Origin: Stramenopiles sp. TOSAG23-3
Lineage: Eukaryota; Sar
Assembly (NCBI GenBank): GCA_900128585.1
Contig: LT642419.1
Coordinates: 1 to 18,748 of the forward strand
Length of the DNA: 18,748 bases
Direction of reading: 5' to 3'
In this document: positions 1-9,445 of the stretch, piece after piece
How the letters are laid out: every line of letters begins with the position of its first letter
How positions within the stretch are numbered: position 1 is the first letter of the stretch
Made by a program: the position numbers and the translations under genes
Notes under the pieces: model-generated
Databases searched by the model: none
Told to the model about the DNA's origin: nothing
The model's input: only the letters and a program-made list of their open reading frames with translations

Positions 1-611
1 AACGCTATCAATTTAGGTGAGTGCTATTTTCATGTTATAAAATCAAAAAATAATCAAAAAAAAAAAAAAAAATAAAAAATAAAAAAATTCATCTGCTCGT
101 AAACAACTGTTTCTACTGTATCTGAATGTACGATGATTGATGCGATCACGGCCATGCCGGTGCGGTGCGGTGGTGCGGTATTAATACCCCACCAATACAT
201 CTAAAAAAGTTGGCGACAGGAGGAAATCTGCGTAAAAAAAGATCCGTTTACTGTACAATACAATATAATGTAACATACATTATTTGATTATATTACAAAT
301 TGAATATCAATATTCCGATACACTAAATTACGGTACTTACTGAAACTGGATAAGGATAAAATCTCTAGCCTGTGGAAGTACGACGAGTAATAATAGAGAA
401 TAGTGAGGCAAAAAACATAAGTGGTTCACGTGGTGGAAGAAATTTTTATGTCTACAATAATAACAAGGCACGATTTCTACTTTTTGTGTTATCGCAACAA
501 CCTTGAATATCTTATTCAGATCTTTTCTATTGCAGTAATGAACAGGGCATTAATAGAGTTAGTAAATAAACACATTTTAAGTCTAGCATTTGCCTATCAA
601 TACATTTTGTT
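1..611. other. AT-rich intergenic region, no supported gene
   Basis: The stretch has a long A-rich tract at about 48-88 and a small GC-rich patch at about 150-180 (repeats of gtgcgg), followed by AT-rich sequence. A strong donor-like motif (gtgagt, from 17) sits at the very left edge. A good acceptor-like motif (pyrimidine-rich, ending tgcag at 535) lies 77 bases before the next gene's start. They could be the ends of an intron in a 5' leader or of an upstream gene, but a 519-nt intron would be far longer than the two inferred elsewhere here. The open frame at 421-615 has no ATG start at its beginning and no recognisable content, so it is not called. Confidence 0.5.
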
Positions 612-2348
612 ATGATCGGAGGAGGAGGGTCAACCAACGACTTGCTTGAGCTGCAGAAGCAGTCTAAATGGCTTGGAAGCCGTGGTGATATTCAAACCCG
701 TAGAAACAATTTTGAAAAAGTCGTTCATACTTCCCCTTGGAGATTTTATCCAAAGGGGTCGGGTAGATCCACAGGAACGACATATACAACGTCAGAGTCT
801 CTAGTTGAAGACTATTTGGAGCGGAAGCACCGCCGGAAAAAACCACGAACGTTACGACCCATTCCTTCTCAAGTCCGGGGCTATGGCTTCCAAACGTCAA
901 TTGTTGATGTTCGGCCGCGGTATGTTAATAATGCCAGCCTTAAGACGAACCAGTTGTTTGGGGAAGTAACTGAATGTGGCGCCCCCGGCATAAACAATAA
1001 CAATGCCACGTTCGTCAAGCAATCGGCTGGGTTGCGACTGAGCGACGTGTACGGCACCCTTGGCACTTCTTCACCATATGCACAGTCTGAACAGCAACAA
1101 GCTCGTAGCCTTCGTCAATCAACAATTAATGATGCACTTATTTCCCAAGTTAAGCGTTACAAAACTGAAAACGAGTCGCTAAGAAAACACAAACGAGCTA
1201 CGTTGTATATTTTAAGGCTACTGGAGCAGAAAGTGCTCGAATTGAGCGGGAAAAAAACTGTCGTCGACCCAATTAGTCCTGATTTATCATACGAAATGCA
1301 CCCTGAGGTATACTCAATACTGAAAGAAAATCACAGACATATTCACAAATTTGAAAAGAAACAGGCAGAATCGAAGGCAATTAAATCAAAGCGTGAGACG
1401 CCAATTTCTACTGGTAAACAGCAGGTGGATGATACGTTATCATCTTTTGCCATTCCTGGTAAGAATAGGGGCGAAAAAAGAACAAGCGAAAGATCTGTTA
1501 ACTACAAAATAAACACACTAACACCTGTAGCAAGAAAAAATGTGACTGTGACGGCGCCTTTTAAGAACGGGGCATTAAACGATGGGTTGAAAGCACGGTT
1601 ACGAAGGTACTTTTTGGGTAAAAAATCATATGATCGCAGTAGCCTGCAAGTAAAGGAAATTAAAAGGGCAATTTTAACTTTTCCAATGGTTGGCAAATTA
1701 TTTACAATGAATTGTTTTAGAGAAGTCATACTACAAAACTACAGCGCTCGTTCTGACACCAAGTTTTCTTACAAAGACTTTGAATTTATGTGTCTTAACC
1801 GGTATCGACTTGCTCAGAAGAAAGCAAAGGATATTGAATCAAGGGCTAAAATTTTCGAACTATTTCAAAGAGATGTATTTGGGGATTTGAACAAGGTCTG
1901 TAATGTTTATAAACTAAAGAGAGAATGGTATAAAATCATTGTGTCTCACCCAAGCATAGGAAGGGATATACATTTAAATTCAATGATCGAAAATTGGAAC
2001 ATCATTAGCTTGATAAGAAAGACCTCAATTTCATATTCCAAATTTTTAGCCCTTATTTACTGCAAACAAAAAAGCTTTTCTGAAATAGTTGATCCATCGG
2101 GGAAAGAACGTGAGATATTGGATAAATTTTACAAGTACCTTCAACCGAAAAATAGTAAAGGTTTGCTAAAATCACGGTTCTTTGTAGGTATTCAATCAAT
2201 CCCAAACTTGGGAGTGTTTATTAGAGTAAAGAGTTTCCACGATGAGTTCAAAAGGATGATAAAATCCACTGGTTCAAGATTTATTACAAAAGCATTATTT
2301 TTCAAATTCTGTCTGGCTTCAAAGTATGGTGTCAATATTGTTTATTAA
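612..2348 (+). CDS. Uncharacterised basic coiled-coil protein, 578 aa
   Basis: An uninterrupted 578-codon frame starts at an ATG and ends in TAA. I do not recognise a family. Residues 1-160 are low in secondary-structure signal and rich in Arg, Ser, Gly and Thr, with an RKHRRKKPR basic cluster at 71-79 that could act as a nuclear or nucleic-acid/tubulin-binding patch. Residues about 168-215 form a likely coiled coil (LISQVKRYKTENESLRKHKR, then a heptad-like LRLLEQKVLEL). After a Lys/Ser-rich linker (about 245-320), residues 325-570 look all-helical and basic, with many aromatics (FSYKDFEFMCLNRYRLAQKK, 385-404). No signal peptide or membrane segment is visible. The length, absence of in-frame stops and coherent composition argue that it is real; function cannot be assigned. 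Whether an upstream exon exists is unresolved, because an acceptor-like site lies at 535. Confidence 0.8.
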   Translation: MIGGGGSTNDLLELQKQSKWLGSRGDIQTRRNNFEKVVHTSPWRFYPKGSGRSTGTTYTTSESLVEDYLERKHRRKKPRTLRPIPSQVRGYGFQTSIVDVRPRYVNNASLKTNQLFGEVTECGAPGINNNNATFVKQSAGLRLSDVYGTLGTSSPYAQSEQQQARSLRQSTINDALISQVKRYKTENESLRKHKRATLYILRLLEQKVLELSGKKTVVDPISPDLSYEMHPEVYSILKENHRHIHKFEKKQAESKAIKSKRETPISTGKQQVDDTLSSFAIPGKNRGEKRTSERSVNYKINTLTPVARKNVTVTAPFKNGALNDGLKARLRRYFLGKKSYDRSSLQVKEIKRAILTFPMVGKLFTMNCFREVILQNYSARSDTKFSYKDFEFMCLNRYRLAQKKAKDIESRAKIFELFQRDVFGDLNKVCNVYKLKREWYKIIVSHPSIGRDIHLNSMIENWNIISLIRKTSISYSKFLALIYCKQKSFSEIVDPSGKEREILDKFYKYLQPKNSKGLLKSRFFVGIQSIPNLGVFIRVKSFHDEFKRMIKSTGSRFITKALFFKFCLASKYGVNIVY

Positions 2349-3344
2349 ATTTGCGTGCTGAACAATGAATCTCGAAATTATTCAGTACTTTGCAAACCGA
2401 CAAATGTTGTGCGACTCGTACAAATCTATATATGTAAAGCACACCAGCCCATCCAGCTCCTCCATGAATGATGCACATCATGGAAAGGTATGGTGGGAGT
2501 ACTCGGGGATACCGTGGCGCGTGTGCATTTCACTGATTGGGCAGGACGATCCAGGCAACTTTATGGATATGCCAGGATTTTTGATTTCTCCCAACACGGT
2601 GTTTTAGTATTCATTTTAGGAAAAAGTTTATACCGCTCTCATTTTCACGTATATTATTCTCGTAGAAATATTATTAAAAAACGTACTCGTAATGCATTTT
2701 GGTTTTTCTAAAGTTGTATATAACTGAAATTTCCAATCCATCATTCCTTGCAATGTAATTTGTTTTTGTCCACTAGTTTTACCTAAATATTAACCATTAT
2801 TTTTGTTTTTAATTGGGCGAATGCCCTTCAGCAACAGCAACGGGACCCCACCACCAAATGGCCGTAGGAACCTACCCAGGATATGCAACACGCCATCTAC
2901 AGCATCATCCGAAAACTACACATACACTCCGCTTTGGAGGATGATGATGGGAGACCACAACAGTCAGGAATAATATGAGCCTCTTTCCGCAGGTGAAACC
3001 TTTAAGTGTTTAACATCTCTAGAGATACATCTAAATATCTAAAAAAGAATAATTACAATGCATAGGCGTAGGCTTAGGTTTTCTTTAAAAAATACATATA
3101 TGTATCCGTCTTAAAACATACTATATAATTTGTTTTTTATATACCCGAGAAGTTCAGTGCTTCAGATATTGTCTCGACAGGTGCAACTGCCTTCATTATA
3201 CATTTTAAATTCTAAACCATAGTTTTTTAAAAAAAATAACAGCCAATTTTTTTGTTTTAAATTCTAAACCAATTGCAATGTTTTGGAGTTTTTCATATTT
3301 GCTCATGAAGCAGAATTTTGTGGTATTCAACAGATTCAAGAAAA
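2349..3344. other. Intergenic region with two coding-like patches
   Basis: Most of this stretch is AT-rich, but two patches are noticeably richer in G and C. At 2490-2711 (+) a 73-codon frame includes GDTVARVHFTDWAGRSRQLY and looks protein-like. At about 2820-2990 (+) a frame reads ANALQQQQRDPTTKWP, then a TAG, then continues in the same frame with TQDMQHAIYSIIRKLH. Both are short, unmatched to any family I know, and interrupted, so I treat them as possible relics or unplaced exons. At 3203-3219 and 3256-3272 the 17-mer ttttaaattctaaacca is repeated, and between the copies lies aacagccaattttt, also found at 10944-11086. Confidence 0.4.
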
Positions 3345-3878
3345 TCAATCGTCCTGTTTTTCTTTTGGAAATAGCCCAGACAATCCTGTCATAGTTATAC
3401 CTCTCCAGCTAACCCCAGCACCTCGCTTTAGCTTTGACCCCGTCTCGTCTGAGAGTGTTTTCACAACAACCTGTTGCGGAAAACTTTCTCCGCAAATGCA
3501 GGCCATTGGTGTTCTCCCCGTTACGTGACTGTGAATGTGAGCGCACAGCCCCTGCTCGGAATTGAAAAATGCTCCACAAGTGCAAATATATGGGCCCCCT
3601 GTCCCGGTATGCGTTAAAGAATGAAAAGAAGTGTCCCGTCTGATTACGGTTCTTTTCCCACATGACCGGCATGAGAAAAATGTTACGAAGTCATGAATTT
3701 TCTTATGGCGCTGCAATGCATCTGCTGTTCGGTATACTTTGTTGCAAACGCTGCAAATCTTACCACTTCTGGACACGTCTAGCGTCAAAGGTTCAACACG
3801 AGAGGAAGAATCCAGTTTCCTGTAAACCGCTTTGTTCCCTTCTCCGCAACCCACTTTCGCTTCTGTTGTTCCGCTCAT
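3345..3878 (-). CDS. Small C2H2 zinc-finger protein, last finger incomplete
   Basis: The 177-aa frame contains three well-formed zinc fingers. Finger 1 is C42-x2-C45-x12-H58-x3-H62, finger 2 is C70-x2-C73-x12-H86-x3-H90, and finger 3 is C99-x1-C101-x12-H114-x3-H118. A fourth begins at C127-x1-C129 (CICGESF) but has Leu and Thr where the two histidines should be (142 and 146), and the rest of the frame is unlike a finger. Such proteins usually bind nucleic acid, often as transcription regulators. The start chosen is the first ATG of the frame. The failing fourth finger suggests an unrecognised intron after about residue 135, a frameshift, or decay, so the last 40 residues and the 3' boundary are doubtful. 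The tight C-x-C spacing in fingers 3 and 4 departs from the usual C-x2-C or C-x4-C. Confidence 0.7.
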   Translation of the reverse strand: MSGTTEAKVGCGEGNKAVYRKLDSSSRVEPLTLDVSRSGKICSVCNKVYRTADALQRHKKIHDFVTFFSCRSCGKRTVIRRDTSFHSLTHTGTGGPYICTCGAFFNSEQGLCAHIHSHVTGRTPMACICGESFPQQVVVKTLSDETGSKLKRGAGVSWRGITMTGLSGLFPKEKQDD

Positions 3879-4884
3879 ATTGGGACGTGGTAGACAAGCA
3901 TCTTGGCAAATAGTTCGTAGGTATTCTGTAGTGCAAATGTTAGACTCCCTAATCTAATAAATAATCTCTGTTCAGAGGTATTTACTTCGAGAACTTCGCT
4001 AAAATCTTAGTCGTTGTTGTTGTTAGTGGAGTGCAAGACGACATATAACTTTTTATTATATCCCAAAATTAATATAAAACCTGCATACCGGTAGGTGTAA
4101 TATACACTACAGTTAGCAAAAAAAAATTTCTTAATATATACGTAATAAATAATAATATTTTATTATTATTACCAGAGTATTTACAACATTTACATTTATT
4201 CAGAGAACCAGACAAAATCAAGTACGGAAAAACATATTTTTACCAAAAATCGCTACCCCTCTGTTAGATGACTGCTGAGCGTGGTCTCCGATCTGAGTAG
4301 TGACACTCTAACCGTAATAATAAGTAGAATTAAGGTGGATACCGCCTGAATTTACCTATTTGATACATCCTGATTGTTACGATATCGGAGTTAGCAGAAT
4401 CGACTTAAGGTGTAATGCAACATTTTGCTCTCAAAGCATCGAAGGAGAAACCTAACAGCACGACAAAACTATAACGTTCGCGAATTTCGAATATTGTCGA
4501 TAAAAGTAGATTGAAAATAATGGCAATGCTGTTGTCGTACTGCCGAAATAACGATGCTGAAATTGATTAGTTTTGCTTATACCAGTTTTATCGCAGTGCA
4601 GTGCATGCACAGAAAACTATTCATACGAGAAAGCTTGAACGGATAGAGTACTTGTTCCAAAACTTGTTAAGAAACAAAGAGGATGTCCTATAGTTCAATA
4701 TATAATACATCGTACAGCATTTTGTACTTTTCACAATCGGTGAAATGTTGGTTTATATATATCACACCTAAGAAATAGGAAATATCAGTACAGCAACACA
4801 CCATTAGGGTGATTTTTAACTAATACATAGAATTAGCATAGAAGTGTTTTTTTATTTCACAAAATATGATTTAGTTTATTTTCA

Positions 4885-4977
4885 CTATACCAATTTATAT
4901 AGGTAAATATTACAAGTACGATATTTACAGTTTTTGCGATAAAATTCAATGTTTTTGTACTTGTAATGTATATTAGG
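4885..4977. repeat. Hairpin repeat, copy A
   Basis: The left half (4885-4919, tatataggtaaatattacaa core) faces a right half (4957-4977, gtacttgtaatgtatattag), so the two can pair around gtacttgtaat/attacaagtac. The loop contains agtttttgcgataaa (4929-4943). The same 35-base left half and the same loop 15-mer recur in the foldback at 9213-9314, so this is a dispersed repeat family rather than a chance hairpin. Confidence 0.75.
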
Positions 4978-5051
4978 CGATGTTTCTCTCGGGAAGCTGG
5001 TGTGCGGTGAAAAAATAGAAGTAGAAGAAAAAAAGAAGATACATGTATATT

Positions 5052-5772
5052 CTAGGGGGGAGGATTCCTTATTTTCACGATATTCGTTCTTTCTTCTTTT
5101 ATTAAATCATCTTCTTCTTGACAAAAAATCACTTCTTCATTTCTAAAAAACAAAAATGGAAGAATAATAGCTCCTGAGGATGGAACTGGAGTGGGGAGGA
5201 GTTAAAAGGGTTAAATATTATATTTTATTTAATATATACACAGCACAGTTAAAATATTATAACAAGTGAAAAAGAAGAAGTGCGAAAATCGTGCCCCATC
5301 ACCTCTTTTCTTCAGAATGCCCGCCAGCGTAGAAAAAGGTTGAGTAGTTCTCACTAGAGATATGGTTAGTAATAAATTTGTGCGTAAAGGTGCAAAAGTT
5401 GTGGCGAAAAGTTGGGTTAAACCTAATTGGCAAATCTTGTCTTTGTCGTATTCATTTTATTAATTTTATAAAATAAAAATACAGGCAATAGCATAGTAGC
5501 AAAACATTCCCTTCATTTCTTCATTCTTCGCGAAATCCAACATCAATTTTTATCACTACAACAAATATTTACGTCAGGAACAATAATTAGAATAGAAAAA
5601 TATACGTTTTTTCGCATTTTATCGAAAATCACTCCACCTCCCCCTGAAATAGACGACTATAATTATGGAAAAAAGTTCTGTTGTTCTTAAAGTTAAATTG
5701 TTTTTGTCTTTTTTTTTTTTGTTAGCAGAAGAAAGAACGAATATCGTGAAAATAAGGAATCCTCCTCCCTAA
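5052..5772. repeat. Interval bounded by 46-bp inverted repeats (MITE-like)
   Basis: The sequence at 5052-5097 (ending acgatattcgttctttcttct) reappears as its reverse complement at 5727-5772 with only two differences, both near the outer end (ctaggggggagg against ttagggaggagg). The 629 bp between the arms has no convincing open frame. Terminal inverted repeats around a non-coding interior fit a non-autonomous DNA transposon. I could not establish a target-site duplication, so the outer limits are approximate. Confidence 0.65.
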
Positions 5773-5937
5773 CATTATACTATATGCTCTGATGATACTG
5801 TATACTAAATAATATAGATACAGCATTAAACCAGTCGGTTGAAAAATGGTAAAAAAATGCAATTTTTTTCGCTCCCCCTCCCCCGTTCACTAACCGTGCA
5901 AAGTACAATAGTCACTTCGTGGGAAATGGTTAGAAAT

Positions 5938-8689
5938 CTAGCTCGGTCTGTTTTGACAATCTTCTACTGCAACCCAAGCACTCTCAGGGCAAAATATCCC
6001 CCATCCATTTTTATGAGCTCTTACCCGAAATTTATAAACGCCGGCAGATAGTTTATCAATACAAGTATAATGCAATGGGCCCATATCATCCTGGACAGCT
6101 ACTGTTTTCGAAATATCCCATTCTTGAGTTGAAGTTTTCTTTTGCTGCTGTACCTCGAATTTATCAGGACATGTAACATTGGTTAATGGCAGTTCCCAAC
6201 CAATGGTGATGCGCCCATTCTCCGTTTCCACCAGAAATACTCGTAGAACTATAGGCTTCGGCACAATTGTTTCTGTTGGAGCCGACTCCTCGGAATATGA
6301 TCCGTATCCTAGACTATTTGATGCCCGGACACGAAAAACATATTTCTCGCCAGGAAATAGACTCGTAACTGTAGTGTGTGTATCATGATAAACACAAGGT
6401 AATGTCTTCCAAATTTTATCATTGCATGGTGCTAAGCATGCAGTGTCTACATCATTAATATTCGGACATATACCAGAATGATTTCGGACATTTGAATAGC
6501 TAGTCAGAATTTGGTCAAGTTTTCCATTATTGATCTGCAGCTGGTACGAAATAATCTGTTCCCCATAACCTTCGGCAGGATTCCATTGCAAAGCTATTGA
6601 AGTCGCACTTTTGGAGACTACACATGGAGGGAAAGATGATGGTTTTGCCAATAACGTCTGAACTGGGTGTGGGATAGAGATGTATCGAGAAATTCCATGG
6701 TCGTTACATGCTGCTACTTGAAAATTATACAAACGATTGGGATCTAAATTCTGCACAGAGTAGCAGTAAGTCACAACGACTTCATTGTCACAATTTTGGG
6801 GCTTTCGCCGGGTACTGATAGAACAATCTTCACTGGGGTGCAATCGTGCTATTAATTTCCACTCCTTCTCAGAGGCAGGCACCGTACTTAGTGTCTGTGT
6901 ACATACCACGTTCTCTTTTTTTGTGATTATCACGCCCCGGTAATTTTTCTCGGTGTGCATTTCCACCAAAAAACATTTTACAATATTTGATTCCACATTA
7001 TGCCCTTCAGAATGGGACCATTCTAGTTCAACAGATGTGGTGCCTTCTCCAAGTACACGAAGGTTTTTTACTGTTTTCGGGACATCGGGAGGTAAGTTGT
7101 ACCAAACACTTATTGATTTTTCAAGAGTTTCTGTAGCAATAACTGGTGTTGTTGGGTATATATCTAGCAAGCGAAAAATCTCTTCGGGTATCACCGCAAA
7201 GCGGTATACAGACATTGGTGATAAATCTGTTGCAACAAATGGTAGTTTTTTACACTGTCCTAGGGGAAACCATTTTTTTGGCCTAGATAAGAACGATATT
7301 TTGTCTTGCATTAAAACAACCATGTGATCACAACTTTTTGAACAATTCCAACGAAGAGAAATGCTTGTGGGAGTACATGATGAACAATACGGGGCAAATC
7401 CAGTTTCAATTTTGACTACATTGCCAAACTCGCCCCAACCCTCGTCATTTTTTGCATGGATTTTGAAACAATACAAAGTTGTAGGCGAGAGCCTCTCTAT
7501 AATTGCAAACATTTTGCCATTTTCAATATTTAATTTCAAATCATTAGCAAAAATAGTAAAGTTTTCAGAAGCAGATATTTGGGCCTTCTTTATTTCATCG
7601 AATTTATCTGAAATTGCATTTTCATAGTTCAAAGAAAATTCTTTCCTCTTTCGTTGCAACCTTTCCAGCCGCTTTTCCAGAAGATAACTTTCATGATCCA
7701 TTATATTTTGTTCATGACCAATCTGCTTGTTAAGGGCAAATAAAGATTCGTTGACACCTTTTATCGTATTATTGAAACGGGTTTTGCAATAGGCTTCTAG
7801 TTCCCTTCTCATTTTTTGTACTTCATGATATGAATGTCGAAGTTCCTCCTCTGCAACCCAAGACCCAATAAGCATTCCGTTTTTATGATAAATCGATTTT
7901 TTTGCACTTGCAATATCTTTATCTTTCGCACGTAGTTGTTCATAAGCACGGAAAGCTATTTCGGTTTTGAATTGTTTTAACCCAGTACCCAACAAAATGT
8001 TCAATTCCTCTGTTTTCTTGCCTTTAGTATTCATTAGGGAGAAAAGTTTATCGCGTTTATCTTTTAATGATTTTTTGGCATCTTCTAACTGCAACTCTAA
8101 TGGACGAAGAAGTTTTAACTGTTGCGTCCAGCGTAGTGATGTTTTCGATCTTAATACCATATTCTAAGATTTGTAGATATTTTTCTGGACATGGGTCCCA
8201 TTTCACTTGAACGGAAGTAGAATAGCTATTTCTTTGAATCAGAGATTTTGGGGGTTGCGGGGGATCAGACAGAGCAAGGACACAGTTTTTTTTTCCATTA
8301 CCAATAGCAATATCGATGGGGTAATTTCCAATGCTATTTTTAACATATTTGTTGGCACCATGTTCAATTAGCAATTTTACTACGTCAATGTGGCCGTGTA
8401 GGGCAGCAAAGTGCAAAGCACAGTCGCAAAATCTTCGTCTAGTAAAATTCATATCCACACCCTCTTTCAAAATAGTACGAACGGCCTCTAATTGACCGTG
8501 CCTTGAGGCAACCATTAAGGCAGTTAGACCGCTTTCTGGGTGTGTTATCTTTAAAAGCGACACATGCCTGGCATATTTTTTCTCCTTTCTGTCATTGTGT
8601 AATGCTTCTTGTATTAAATTGATTGCACCGTTACGACAGGCCTCAAAAAATGCGCCAGAAAAAGAATTCCAACCACATCGCGATTCCAT
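5938..8689 (-). CDS. Ankyrin / coiled-coil / fibronectin III protein (2 exons)
   Basis: Two overlapping minus-strand frames join into one 896-aa protein when a 61-nt intron (8157-8097) is removed; exons are 8689-8158 and 8096-5938. Residues 9-140 hold about four ankyrin units, the clearest being CALHFAALHGHIDVVKLLIE (90-109). Residues 144-180 begin an FN3 domain (VKW with W164, then the spliced ILEYELQLED). A Lys/Glu-rich coiled coil of about 175 residues follows, and the FN3 fold then seems to finish at 356-410 (YCFKIHAKNDEGWGEFG). Four further FN3 units follow at about 412-500, 513-656, 663-784 and 789-888, with core Trp at 427, 537, 682 and 811 and ends such as YVFRVRASNSLGYGSYS. No signal peptide or membrane segment is visible, so it is probably a cytoplasmic scaffold. 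The stop is TAG. Domain calls are firm; the biological role is unknown. Confidence 0.88.
8097..8157 (-). other. Inferred 61-nt intron in the ankyrin/FN3 gene
   Basis: On the minus strand the donor is tatg|GTATTAAG and the acceptor is ttcttcgtccattAG|agttg, preceded by a pyrimidine-rich tract. The length is 3n+1, which is exactly what is needed to join the ankyrin frame to the FN3 frame. The joined sequence restores an FN3 strand (ILEYELQLED), and the total coding length becomes a whole number of codons. Without splicing the ankyrin frame ends at a TAA at 8057. Confidence 0.85.
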
Positions 8690-9087
8690 ATTGGAAGAGG
8701 CAGTATCTCCAGTTTTAATCGAGCTATACTAATTGTCACACTGCTACCAATCGAATGCTCTAGCTCTTCCAAACATTTAACACTCGAGACAAGTTTTTGC
8801 TTTAAAGTACTTTGAACTCAATATTTTTACAATTATGTAATTTTTTCTCCGCAAATGTAGACGGCCGATCAAGTCGCCCGCTTTTCTATTATTGGGGAGA
8901 CGGCATCCTCCCAGCCCCCATACCCATCTTGCCACTCCCTTTTCATGATTGGATAATACTCAAGAGTAACACATTTTAATTATACCCTAATATATATTAC
9001 ATTTGATACATTGATTTTGTATTATTCCAATAATAATAATAATAAATTATTGAGTTCGCAACAACCTAATTAGATCCGAAAATCGGT

Positions 9088-9404
9088 GAAGTGGTTGTCT
9101 CGTATTGCCTGTACTTTTTCACTAGGCGCAAATGTCCAGCCACAGAGCACCGACTAACTTTTTTTGTAGAAAGTGCTAGCGTGACACAGGCAGGTTTATT
9201 ATTTTCTTCTTACTATACAAAATTATATAGGTAATTTTTATAAGTACAATAGTAAAAGTTTTTGCGATAAACGCGAGTTGTACTTGTAATATTTACCTAT
9301 ATAAATTCGTATAGAAAAAATGCCCCCAAAAAAGTTAGTCGGTGCTCTGTGCCTGGACATTTGCGCCTTGTGAAAAAGTACAGGCAATAGGAGACAATCA
9401 CTTC
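9088..9404. repeat. Nested foldback element
   Basis: The outer arms at 9088-9165 and 9328-9404 are reverse complements with a few mismatches and share blocks such as attgcctgtactttttcac, gcgcaaatgtcca and cacagagcaccgactaac. Inside them lies a second inverted pair, 9213-9247 and 9280-9314, matching the hairpin repeat at 4885-4919. The innermost loop carries agtttttgcgataaa (9257-9271). The whole would fold into one long stem. This is typical of foldback or MITE-type elements, although no encoded protein or target duplication is seen. Confidence 0.8.
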
Positions 9405-9445
9405 CCGAATTCGAACACATTCCTAATGTGTTCGAATTCGGGAAG
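9401..9445. repeat. Perfect palindrome, 21-bp arms, 3-nt spacer
   Basis: Bases 9401-9421 (cttcccgaattcgaacacat plus t) are exactly complementary to 9425-9445, separated by cct. The left arm overlaps the last four bases of the foldback's right arm. It contains two overlapping GAATTC-like sites. It could extrude as a cruciform, be the terminus of the adjacent element, or mark its insertion point. Confidence 0.9.

Larger units (their letters stand above)
3879..5937. other. Long AT-rich intergenic region carrying repeats
   Basis: About 2 kb separates the convergent-side end of the FN3 gene from the 5' end of the zinc-finger gene. I see no open frame with coding character and no tRNA, rRNA or spliceosomal RNA signature. 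It holds a hairpin repeat near 4885-4977 and an inverted-repeat-bounded interval at 5052-5772, both listed separately. The stretch 4200-4700 is slightly more balanced in composition, but nothing in it is recognisable. Confidence 0.6.

Noticed and set aside
421-615. 64-codon plus-strand frame just before the first gene, overlapping its ATG
   Set aside because: It begins at GTG, has AT-driven composition, and an overlapping ATGA arrangement has no meaning in a eukaryotic context.
3662-3913. 83-codon plus-strand frame opposite the zinc-finger gene
   Set aside because: The minus strand has regularly spaced Cys and His; this is its shadow.
4200-4700. Possible small structured RNA (snoRNA or tRNA-like) in the more balanced stretch
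   Set aside because: No convincing C/D or H/ACA boxes, no tRNA T-loop signature and no paired acceptor stem could be seen.
6953-7627. Plus-strand frames within the ankyrin/FN3 gene
   Set aside because: Shadows of a well-supported minus-strand exon with repeated FN3 motifs.
9238-9420. 60-codon minus-strand frame
   Set aside because: Lies entirely within the foldback arms and loop.
9401-9445. Bacterial-type intrinsic terminator or telomere-resolution site
   Set aside because: Clearly eukaryotic context; it follows no gene end and has no U-tract of functional relevance.
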